A DNA stretch of 64,000 bases from an uncultured Clostridia bacterium (GTDB taxonomy: Bacteria > Bacillota > Clostridia > TANB77 > CAG-508): the NCBI GenBank assembly GCA_948891265.1, contig CAQUBD010000007.1:5643-69642 (forward strand), given 5' to 3'. Of this stretch, positions 16,762 to 24,230 are shown one piece after another. Numbering within the stretch: the stretch's first letter is position 1; every line of letters starts with the position of its first letter. Made by a program: the position numbers and the translations under genes. The notes under the pieces were generated by a model. The model was not told where the DNA came from and did no database searches. It saw nothing but the letters and a program-made list of their open reading frames with translations.

Positions 16762-17541
16762 TTATTTATAATCTTCTATTATTTTTAAAGGCGAAATATT
16801 TGTATATCTCTTTATTTCTTTTATAAAATGTGATTGATCATAAAAGCCACAATATAAAGCAATATCTATTAAATTCATCTTTTTTTCTAGCATTAAAGTT
16901 AAACATAGATGTAATCTTAATATATTTAGTAATACTTTTGGAGATACTCCAAAATTTGATTTAAAAACTCTATATAAGTTTCTTTCATTATATCCTAATT
17001 CCTTTGCAATATCTGTTACCCTTTGTTCTTTTGGATTATCATATAATTTTTCTACTATTTCCACAAATGGCATTTTCTTTTGCTCTTTTGCTTTTTTTAA
17101 TAGATATTTCTTTAAATATTTTATTCTTTCTTTTGTATTTTCTAAGTCTAATATGCTATCTATACTAATTTCTTTTTCTATATCACTAAATTGTATTTGA
17201 TTATCCATTACTTTATCTGCTGGTATATTGAAAAACAAATAAAATATGCTTGGCTTTAATCTAACTCCCATATAATCTATCTTTTTATCTAACTTAAAAT
17301 CTTTAGTTTCTTTACTGAATCCTGCAAAGCAAATTGTACTATTTGTAAAATCTATAACAATATCAATACAAGCATCTGGTAAAATATTATTTGATATGGT
17401 CTTATTTAATATTTTCTTTGATTTCATTGTCCAAATACACATACAATAATTTTCAAGTTCTTTTATATTATATTCTTTATATTCTATATTTTCCTTAAAT
17501 TCTTTATTTAACAAATATGGAATTTGTTTTGGATAATACAT
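16762..17541 (-). CDS. AraC-family transcriptional regulator
   Basis: 259 residues. The N-terminal half (about 1-150) resembles the DUF6597 effector-binding fold (LPDACIDIVIDF, FAGFSKE). The C-terminal half holds two helix-turn-helix motifs: VTDIAKELGYNERNLYRVFKSNFGVSPK (about 185-212) and LIDIALYCGFYDQSHFIKEIKRYTNISP (about 225-252), the AraC signature. SD GAAAGGAAACAGTATT. Possible targets are the downstream VOC gene or the small genes upstream. Confidence 0.93.
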   Translation of the reverse strand: MYYPKQIPYLLNKEFKENIEYKEYNIKELENYCMCIWTMKSKKILNKTISNNILPDACIDIVIDFTNSTICFAGFSKETKDFKLDKKIDYMGVRLKPSIFYLFFNIPADKVMDNQIQFSDIEKEISIDSILDLENTKERIKYLKKYLLKKAKEQKKMPFVEIVEKLYDNPKEQRVTDIAKELGYNERNLYRVFKSNFGVSPKVLLNILRLHLCLTLMLEKKMNLIDIALYCGFYDQSHFIKEIKRYTNISPLKIIEDYK

Positions 17542-17575
17542 AAATACTGTTTCCTTTCAAATTGTAATTTTTTAG

Positions 17576-17779
17576 TTATATCTTATTGAACAGTACTGTC
17601 TTTTCTTTCATTGATATTTTGCCTACTTCATATCCATATTCTTTAGATTCCTTTTTGTAAGTCAAAAAGGAATGGTCTATATCAAATCCTAAAATATTTT
17701 TAATTTCTTCATAAGATAGTTTATAACTGTCTTTCTTATTTTCTTTTAAATATCGCCATAATGGCTCATATTTGCTCAT
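17576..17779 (-). CDS. Small conserved protein (67 aa)
   Basis: The frame is open from GTG 17815, but the ATG at 17779 has the better SD (AAGAGGTGTTAGAA) and begins MSKYEPLWRYLKENKKDSY. The sequence YEPLWRYL ... LSYEEIKNILGFDIDHSFLTYKKE is a pattern I associate with a widespread uncharacterised clostridial family in which a small alpha/beta domain contains an invariant LW.YL. It shares a transcript with the membrane protein upstream. No function is claimed. Confidence 0.7.
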   Translation of the reverse strand: MSKYEPLWRYLKENKKDSYKLSYEEIKNILGFDIDHSFLTYKKESKEYGYEVGKISMKEKTVLFNKI

Positions 17780-17807
17780 TTCTAACACCTCTTGAAATTG
17801 TAATTTT

Positions 17808-18038
17808 TTATTCACATGATTGTTTTTGCTTCTTCTTTAAAATGACATACATAATCGAAACAGTTATTAGCAATATTAGGCTTACTACAAATATAAATAG
17901 CAAAACAACAACATATCCTACATTAGTTAAGGCTGATAATCCATAGGTGGCTTTATTGTCAAGTATTATTATTCCTATAATGCTTATTAGCATAAATATT
18001 AAATCTATTACATAAAATATTTTTATTTTTCTATTCAC
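17808..18038 (-). CDS. Small integral membrane protein (76 aa)
   Basis: The ORF is open from TTG 18056, but GGAGAGAAAAATA precedes the GTG at 18038, which I take as the start. Two strong hydrophobic segments (about residues 8-28 and 44-68) are joined by a short loop and followed by a basic tail (KKKQKQSCE). Unknown function. It overlaps the unused 5' part of the next frame and is probably in an operon with the 67-aa gene. Confidence 0.6.
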   Translation of the reverse strand: MNRKIKIFYVIDLIFMLISIIGIIILDNKATYGLSALTNVGYVVVLLFIFVVSLILLITVSIMYVILKKKQKQSCE

Positions 18039-18097
18039 TATTTTTCTCTCCTTCAACTTATTATTACTTTAACATACTATAAACTTGTAAGTTGTCG

Positions 18098-18724
18098 CTA
18101 CTCTTTAAAGAATAATGAATCTATAATAAAATCACCCACACTTTGCCATTCTCTTTGTAATTCAGTAGTACAGTTAAATGTAGCAATTACTAATTTGCCA
18201 TTATATGAAAAGAAAATCATATTATTATAAATATTTGTATCTTGTGCTTTACTAATTAATTTTATTTTACCAATGTTATGACTATCCACTTCATATAAAT
18301 CACTAGTTATTATTTCGCTATTATTTTTAAGTAAATTTTCCATAGTTTCCTTATAAGACTTTATTTGTGTGTTGCTCATTTCATTATCTGTTAAACTAAC
18401 TGCCACATTTATTGTTGTTTCATCATTAGAAAATACGATATTAGGAACATTACCATTATATTTTGTTGTAATAGTTTCATAATCTAATTGTTTAAAACTT
18501 TTTGGAATTTTTAAATAAAATTTACTATTATCAAAACTAGAATATTCTGTTTCTATTTCAATACCACTTTCAGTTTTGATAGTTAGTGTTTCTAATTTTT
18601 CACTTTCTTTTTGCAATTCTTTATCTTCTTGCTTAACAACAAATTGTATTATTAGACAAACTCCTATTATTACTGCACATATTATACTGAAAATAACTAC
18701 TCCTATTTTTTTCTTACCTTTCAT
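18098..18724 (-). CDS. Membrane-anchored extracytoplasmic protein
   Basis: 208 residues. Basic start (MKGKKK), one hydrophobic anchor (about 8-28), then an extracellular domain with alternating strands (FYLKIPKSFKQLDYE, NIVFSNDETTINVAVSLTDN, FSYNGKLVIATFNCT). The pattern resembles PsbP/DUF1795-like folds, without diagnostic residues. SD TTAGGAGGATTAAAAAT. It is the first gene of a short row of small membrane-related genes; a stress or envelope role is possible but unproven. Confidence 0.6.
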   Translation of the reverse strand: MKGKKKIGVVIFSIICAVIIGVCLIIQFVVKQEDKELQKESEKLETLTIKTESGIEIETEYSSFDNSKFYLKIPKSFKQLDYETITTKYNGNVPNIVFSNDETTINVAVSLTDNEMSNTQIKSYKETMENLLKNNSEIITSDLYEVDSHNIGKIKLISKAQDTNIYNNMIFFSYNGKLVIATFNCTTELQREWQSVGDFIIDSLFFKE

Positions 18725-18764
18725 ATTTTTAATCCTCCTAATAAATTACTATTTGTCTTCATCA

Positions 18765-19241
18765 TTATAACATATTTTTTATATTTATGTTATTTACTAA
18801 ATTGTTATAAATCGTTTTATCTAAATACATATTTTTCTTTATAAAATCTTTTTCAATTATTTTCAAAAATCTTTCAATCTCAATTTTTATCTCTCTATCT
18901 GTCATAGTATTAGTAAAAAAATGCAGTCCATTTGCAGGCATAGGTTCAATGAAATGCTTTTTAGTTGTATTATAAAAGTATCTTTTATCTTTGCATAGCC
19001 ATAAGTCAAAAATTATATCTTTTCCTTTTATAATAATTTGTATATAGCCTACAATTTGATTGTACTTCCAAATAGATTGTGGCAAATTAAATCTTTTTAA
19101 CCATCTTTCATAATCTCCTATTTCATCATTAAGTTCTAAAAAGTGTTTTATACTAGATTCATTGGAAGTTTCCCATTTTTTATAATATTTTTCTTCACTC
19201 ATAGAATAAACAGGAATTTCAAATATCACTTTTGGCTCCAT
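18765..19241 (-). CDS. Hypothetical protein (158 aa)
   Basis: The frame opens at 19259, but the ATG at 19241 is preceded by GGAGAAATGATA, giving MEPKVIFEIPVYS. The sequence is rich in Trp, Tyr and Lys, with YERWLKRFNLPQSIWKYNQIVG and HFIEPMPANGLHFFTN blocks. No domain recognised. The C-terminus ends in hydrophobic/basic helices. It lies between the relaxase-bearing element and the small membrane genes and may be cargo of either. Confidence 0.55.
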   Translation of the reverse strand: MEPKVIFEIPVYSMSEEKYYKKWETSNESSIKHFLELNDEIGDYERWLKRFNLPQSIWKYNQIVGYIQIIIKGKDIIFDLWLCKDKRYFYNTTKKHFIEPMPANGLHFFTNTMTDREIKIEIERFLKIIEKDFIKKNMYLDKTIYNNLVNNINIKNML

Positions 19242-19329
19242 TATCATTTCTCCTAACATGAAAATTCAATTCAATTATAATATAAAGCATTGCTTTTTAC
19301 AATAGCTAGGTAGTCAAATAGTTTATATA

Positions 19330-19366
19330 ACAAAACAAGATAGAATAATCTACCTTGCTTTGTTTT
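19330..19366 (-). terminator. Terminator at the relaxase 3' end
   Basis: AAAGCAAGGTAGA pairs imperfectly with TCTATCTTGTTTT on the minus strand, overlapping the last codons of the relaxase gene. Confidence 0.6.
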
Positions 19367-20639
19367 TATCTTTTTTATTCTTTTCTTGTTCTTTCTCAAA
19401 TTGTTCTTTTTCCTGTTCTATTTGCTCGTGTAATTGATATTGCTTAATTTTCTCCATCCTTTGCTTTATATTATTGCAATGCTTAATTTCTTCTGTAATA
19501 GGAGTAATTCGTTTTGAAATTTCTATAATTTCATTTTCCATTACTTGCTTTTCTTCATCTGTTTTTGCTCTTTTATGCTTTTTCCAAAGATTTTCGCGTT
19601 GGCTCTTTAATGGATTTACTCTTTCATAAGCAGATTTTTCAAAATCTAATAATTCTTGCTCTGTTTTTATATCATTTTTTGCCAAAAATCTTGCTTGATT
19701 AGAATACTCGTCCATTTTCTTGATTTCTGCTATTAGTTCAGGTGTTATTCTTGTCATATTCGATTTTAAGGTGCTTTCTGTATTGATACCGAATAATTTC
19801 TCATATTGATATATAAGATAGGCAATAGAGCCTTTATTTTGGTAATGCTTTTCTTTTTGTTTATTATAATTTTCATAAGTTCTAGTAATTAGAATCATAG
19901 AATTAGATGAGTAGGGGAATAGTGTCTGTGTTTCTAGTATTCTCTTGTATATATTTTCTTTTGAGTATTTATTTCCAAACTGTCTTTCAATTCTCGTATT
20001 TCTTTTGTATGGATTACGCCTTATAGATAAAGTGTAGTTCTTGTCTGTAACTATATAATCTAAATCTTGTAGTATTTTTATAAACTCGTTATAATCTTTG
20101 GCATTTTCTATTGCATAGTCAATAGAATCTTTCATCAGTTCCTTATATAAACTGCTTGTAGCATATTTATTATATTTTTCTTCTTGAGATAATACACTTA
20201 ATCCATATTCTTCACAAAGTCTATCTGATGTTTTTCTCATTATTGCATAATCTTTTTTAGTGTTACAAAATTTCTTGCCATCTAAAAAAGAAACAGAGTT
20301 TAGTATGAAGTGATTATGCAAATTATCTGTGTTCAAATGTGTTGTAACTATTACTTGAAATTTATCTCCCCATAATTCTTCAGCTAGTTTCATTCCAATT
20401 TCATGGGCTTGTTCTGGTGTTATTTCTCCTTTTACAAAAGATTGCACTGCATGAAAGCATTGTATGCCATCTGTTTTGAAAAATTGCTTTTTTATATTTA
20501 TCATTTCTTGATATGCTGTATCAGGCATACAATTTATACCTGATACATATAACTTTTCTTCTGTCTTTTCTCCATTTACTGCATAATTTATTGTAACATC
20601 TAATCTGTCTTTTACTTTCCATATTTTTGTTACTGCCAT
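19350..20639 (-). CDS. MOBP-type relaxase/mobilization nuclease
   Basis: 429 residues. It nicks one strand at oriT and stays covalently attached to the 5' end during transfer. The relaxase domain is residues 1-170, with HAVQSFVKGEITPEQAHEIG (about 60-80) and the metal-binding three-His motif VTTHLNTDNLHNHFILNSVSF (about 98-118); Tyr residues near the N-terminus (Tyr19 or Tyr31) could be the nucleophile. The C-terminal 120 residues are charged coiled coil (EQIEQEKEQFEKEQEKNKKDK). It follows mobC by 3 bp, so translation is coupled. Confidence 0.9.
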   Translation of the reverse strand: MAVTKIWKVKDRLDVTINYAVNGEKTEEKLYVSGINCMPDTAYQEMINIKKQFFKTDGIQCFHAVQSFVKGEITPEQAHEIGMKLAEELWGDKFQVIVTTHLNTDNLHNHFILNSVSFLDGKKFCNTKKDYAIMRKTSDRLCEEYGLSVLSQEEKYNKYATSSLYKELMKDSIDYAIENAKDYNEFIKILQDLDYIVTDKNYTLSIRRNPYKRNTRIERQFGNKYSKENIYKRILETQTLFPYSSNSMILITRTYENYNKQKEKHYQNKGSIAYLIYQYEKLFGINTESTLKSNMTRITPELIAEIKKMDEYSNQARFLAKNDIKTEQELLDFEKSAYERVNPLKSQRENLWKKHKRAKTDEEKQVMENEIIEISKRITPITEEIKHCNNIKQRMEKIKQYQLHEQIEQEKEQFEKEQEKNKKDKNKAR

Positions 20640-20642
20640 AAT

Positions 20643-21003
20643 CTATTGCCACCCACTAACACTTTTATTTTTTGTTGGTATAAGATAAACTTCTTCTAAT
20701 GCTAATATAAAATTTTGTATTTGATTATATAAGGTAGCATATTTATTTTCATTTACATAGCCTTTATACTGATTATATATTCTTGACATTTGATTTAAGT
20801 TTGTTGCCATACCACGAAGTTGTGCAAGTATCTCGTAAAACTTTTCATCTGGCTTTTCTTTTAACTGATAGTCTAAAATTATTTTTCTAAAGAACTCTGA
20901 TTTATTTAATCCAGACTTTTTTACTTTCTCATTTAATATTCTATTTTCTTCTTCGTTTAAGAAAATGTTTATTTTTATATTTCTGTTTCTTATAATTTTT
21001 CAT
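20643..21003 (-). CDS. mobC: MobC-like relaxosome accessory protein, start disrupted by a +1 break
   Basis: The 118-codon frame reads KIIRNRNIKINIFLNEEENR, then VKKSGLNKSEFFRKIIL and LNQMSRIYNQYKG, the classic MobC pattern (an RHH-like N-terminus plus the 'RG.A.NLNQ' helix). The frame has no start codon: a TGA precedes it. The ATG at 21003 is one base out of frame, across an AAAAA run (ATGAAAAATT; ATGAAAATT would be in frame). So either a homopolymer length error, slippage during expression, or mutation. The upstream SD (AAAGTGAG) is poor. It lies directly before the relaxase gene. Confidence 0.75.
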
Positions 21004-21065
21004 CTCACTTTCTGTTTTTTTATTAGGGTTTGGGACTTGTCCCATTCAATATTGGTATTTGTGGC

Positions 21066-21116
21066 GTGAGTACAAATACGTTGCTTGCTAAATCAATATT
21101 TTTAGGTTGTACTCAC
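21066..21116. other. Candidate origin of transfer (inverted repeat upstream of mobC)
   Basis: A perfect 10-bp inverted repeat, GTGAGTACAA (21066-21075) and TTGTACTCAC (21107-21116), with a 31-bp spacer lies in the 170-bp gap between tnpV and mobC, the usual oriT position. The nick site cannot be read from sequence alone. Confidence 0.5.
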
Positions 21117-21177
21117 ATTTCATATTTGTTGATTATTCTTAATTTACTGAAAATCAGTTATAAATTATGATAAATTT

Positions 21178-21555
21178 TTATACATAAATTAGTTCACTAT
21201 ATATAATTTCTTCTGCAATATTCTTAATAGAATTCATTGCTGACACCCAAGCTAATTGATTTTTTTCTTTTAATTCTTCTGTAATATTTTCTTTTTTTAC
21301 TAACTCATTTATCATAAAATCTAATCTATTTTGAGCTGTTTCTTGTATTTCTTTTAAGTGATTATTAAGTGTTCCTTTTGTAAACATTATCATATATTCT
21401 GCTTTTTTATTTGTTTTTAGATAGTTTAATCTTGATCTACCATATTTGTTTAGTGTTATTTTTTCTTTTTCTAATACTAGATTTGGCATATAGTAGTCTC
21501 CTTGTTTTGTATATTCAATTCCATATTTAATTTCTTTTATTTCTTTATTTTCCAC
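21178..21555 (-). CDS. tnpV: Transposon-encoded protein TnpV
   Basis: 125 residues starting at GTG 21555 behind TTGGAGGTAAAAACAA. TnpV hallmarks: GIEYTKQGDYYMPNL, RSRLNYLKTNKKAEYMIMFT, LNNHLKEIQETAQNRL and the ending WVSAMNSIKNIAEEIIYSELIY. TnpV is carried by Tn4451 and related elements next to the TnpX recombinase; its role is not established. It is placed between the recombinase and mobC, as in those elements. Confidence 0.88.
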   Translation of the reverse strand: MENKEIKEIKYGIEYTKQGDYYMPNLVLEKEKITLNKYGRSRLNYLKTNKKAEYMIMFTKGTLNNHLKEIQETAQNRLDFMINELVKKENITEELKEKNQLAWVSAMNSIKNIAEEIIYSELIYV

Positions 21556-21582
21556 TTGTTTTTACCTCCAACATTTTATTTT

Positions 21583-23413
21583 TTAACTAACTTTTTCTCG
21601 TTCTTTTACACGAATTTCACCTATAATATGATTATCTTTTTGAATAGGAAAACTCTTATCATTTGCAATTAACTCTACTAATTTAAATAGTCTTTCTCCA
21701 TTTTCATTTGTTTCCTTTATTCTATAATATTTCTTTTGATAACCTTTCTTAGGTGCATCTGGTCTATCTAATTCATAATATGAAACTTCATAATAATCGC
21801 TTAATCTTTCCATATATTCTTGTAGTTCTTTTTTATCCATTTGTACTGTTGTAGTAATACTAGCTTCTTCTTTTCCTATTGTGCAAGAAGATGTAAAGTC
21901 AAACATTCCATAGTCTAAAATTTTGCAAATTTGTTCAATAAAGCTACTCCTAAATTTGATATTTACTAATTTATAAAAGCCATTTTCGTTCTTATCAATC
22001 GTAACATTTTCTATAAATTTTGAAATAAATTCTTGTTTTTCTTCTTTGGTTTTATTACTCCATTGAAGCTCTAACATATCATAAAATTGATTAGAACGAA
22101 TTAGTTTTTCTTTTTCCACATCTCTATCAGCCATTATTTGCTGTGGGGAAAAGGTCTGTTTATTCAAGTCTATTGCTTGTATTCTTTTTTCTTCTAATAG
22201 GTTTAATTTTTCTTCAATTACTCTATAATCTTCGGAAAAATCATTTACTTCTACAATTCCTTTGATGTATGCTTCTTTAATTCTATCCTTTTGTTTTTTC
22301 AAATTTGCAATTTCTTTATCTAGTTTTGCCGTATCTTGTTCTTTTTTATCTGCTAAAACAGGGAAGAAGTATTGCTTTACTGTCATATCATATTCTACTA
22401 AATTCATAATCAAATCCATTGTTACATTTTCAATTAAATCTTCTCTTAAATACAGCTTACAGTCGGTGCAATGATAATACATATATTTTTTCTTTTTGCC
22501 ACCTGATCCTTTACAAGTCATTAACTTGCCACATTTTGGACAGATTAACTTTTGCATAAAGATATAAACTCTATCTCTGCAAAAAGCTCTTTGATTTTTC
22601 TCTTTTTGGGCTTGTACTTCATAAAACATAGCTCTTGAAATTATTGGCTCTACTACATCTCTATAAATAACAGGCTCTTTTCCTTGTTCTTTGCCAACTC
22701 TCTTAAATCTTTCATAATCTCCCATATAAATTTTATTATTTATCATTTTTTCTATTGTAGAATCTTTCCATTTTGCTTTTGTAAGTGTTGGTATTTGTTC
22801 TTCATTTAGAATATTTGCTATTGTTTGATAGCTTTTGCCCTCTAAATACATATTAAATATTCTAATGACTAACTCTTTTGTAGTTTCATCAATTATCATT
22901 TTTTTGCCTTCTCTTTTGTAGCCAAGAGGACATCTATTAGGAATATGTCCAGATTTTATTGCACCTGTTAAACCGAACTTTGTTCTTTCACTAACTATCT
23001 CAATTTCTAGTTGTGATAATACTGTTAGCATACGCACGAAAAACCTGCCATTAGCGGTTGAGGTATTTACATCATCTTTATCACACACCAAATAACAATT
23101 ATGCTTTTCTAGGTCTGATATTAACACCTCTAAGTCTCTTACAGACCTTGTTACTCTATCTAGCTTATATGCTACGATATAGTTGATTTTTCCTGCTCTC
23201 ATATCAGTTAGCATTTGTTGAAAAGCTGGTCTGTGTTCCATATCTTTTGCACTAATTCCTGCATCTTTGTAAACTTTAAATATCTCATATTCCTTATATT
23301 TACAAAGTTGTTTTAGCTTTTCTTCCTGTTCTCCTAAACTAAATCCGTTCTCTTGCTTGATCTTCTGTACTTACACGAATATAAATTCCTGCCTTTTTTG
23401 TTTCTCCATTCAT
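21583..23413 (-). CDS. Large serine recombinase (TnpX-like), frame broken at CGG codon 23
   Basis: The ATG at 23413 follows AAGGAGGAATATTTATAGA and begins MNGETKKAGIYIRVSTEDQA with the catalytic Ser15. At codon 23, GAA CGG ATT TAG stops the frame. Skipping the C of CGG gives GAA GGA TTT AGT, i.e. the canonical REGFSLGEQEEKL, and the frame then stays open to 21583 (609 residues in all). Later features: the Arg-rich VAYKLDRVTRSVRDLE block, the recombinase domain, the zinc ribbon CPKCGKLMTC ... CTDCKLYL and a coiled coil. The enzyme excises and inserts the element. It is either a +1 frameshifted gene or a pseudogene (or an artefact). Confidence 0.88.
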
Positions 23414-23457
23414 TCTATAAATATTCCTCCTTCCAAATTATGAATAGAAAGGCAACT

Positions 23458-23499
23458 AAAAAAGTGCCACATAGCATAGGTTATAGCTATTGACACTTT
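23458..23499 (-). terminator. Terminator after the 90-aa unknown gene
   Basis: On the minus strand AAAGTGTCAATAGC ... GCTATGTGGCACTTT followed by TTTTAG. It lies 106 bp beyond the +1-frame stop of the upstream gene. Confidence 0.75.
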
Positions 23500-23604
23500 A
23501 GAGTTTTATATTATTATTAACTATCTCTATAATTTTCTTAAAAAACACAAATAAACCAATATAGTATAATTTTTTAAAACTCTAAAATGTTTTGTCGTTT
23601 TCTC

Positions 23605-23878
23605 CTATGATATGTATTCTTGTAACTTGGACATTGGATATTTTGTCCTTAAATCTGTTACGTAGAAGTAATCATGTTCATTAAAGAATAACAATAATTT
23701 GTTATTTATGATTACTCTATGGGGCTCTACATACGCTAAATTCGTATGTTCAATTATTCTTAAACACCCGCTCAATGATTTCGAGTTGTTGTTTAATGGA
23801 GTTTATACGACACGCCCACTTGATTTTAGAGTGTAATTCATCACTCATATTGATTGTTTTCTTAATAATATGTAACAT
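23605..23878 (-). CDS. Unknown 90-aa protein readable only through a +1 shift at CGG
   Basis: The ATG at 23878 (SD AAAGGAGG 13 bases upstream; an internal ATG, MSDELHSKIKW, is also possible) opens a frame of 42 codons ending ...QLEIIE-CGG-GTG...TGA. Skipping the C of CGG (GAG C GGG TGT) continues for about 50 more codons without a stop: GCLRIIEHTNLAYVEPHRVI then LLLFFNEHDYFYVTDLRTKY and PMSKLQEYIS. Both halves look like real protein. I do not recognise the family. It lies between the mobile element and tRNA-Leu and may be cargo. Reading the two parts as one gene is inference, strengthened by identical breaks in three recognisable genes. Confidence 0.6.
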
Positions 23879-23915
23879 AATATCACAAAAACCTCCTTTT
23901 TTCAATAGTTTTAGT

Positions 23916-23944
23916 CAAAAAAAGTCCAACCCATAAGAGTTGGA
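23916..23944 (-). terminator. Terminator downstream of tRNA-Leu
   Basis: TCCAAC-TCTTATGG-GTTGGA followed by CTTTTTTT on the minus strand, about 85 bp after the tRNA gene. Confidence 0.8.
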
Positions 23945-24030
23945 ATAAGATTTTTGTGTTCATCTAATTTTTCATAGTCTTAAAATCAAGTTTTATCAAG
24001 ACTTTCAAAAAGTTCGACGAAAATTGTCTG

Positions 24031-24117
24031 TGGTGCCGGTGGTGGGACTCGAACCCACACGCCATTTCTGACAACAGATTTTGAGTCTGCCCCGTCTACC
24101 AATTCCAGCACACCGGC
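24031..24117 (-). tRNA. tRNA-Leu (anticodon CAA)
   Basis: 87 nt including encoded CCA. The acceptor stem is GCCGGTG/CACCGGC. The D-arm contains AATTGGTAGAC, the anticodon stem-loop is GCAGA-CTCAAAA-TCTGT (anticodon CAA, reading TTG), there is a long variable arm as expected for Leu, and the T-arm is GTGGG-TTCGAGT-CCCAC. No duplicated tRNA end was found to suggest integration here. Confidence 0.95.
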
Positions 24118-24230
24118 ATATAAAACTAAATAACAATATATTACTTTGCTATTTAGTTCCATATTATATTAGCATACTTATTCAAAAATGTCTAGTAAAT
24201 TTCAAATTTTGTCTAGAAATATTGATTTTA

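Larger units (their letters stand above)
19327..23440 (-). mobile_element. Tn4451-like mobilizable element (approximate limits)
   Basis: Four co-directional genes characteristic of mobilizable transposons of Clostridia: large serine recombinase, TnpV, MobC and a MOBP-type relaxase. The right border is placed after the recombinase start, the left after the relaxase terminator. I could not identify the exact ends; TnpX-type elements insert at GA dinucleotides and leave no long repeat. Two of the four genes contain single-base frame breaks. Confidence 0.7.
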
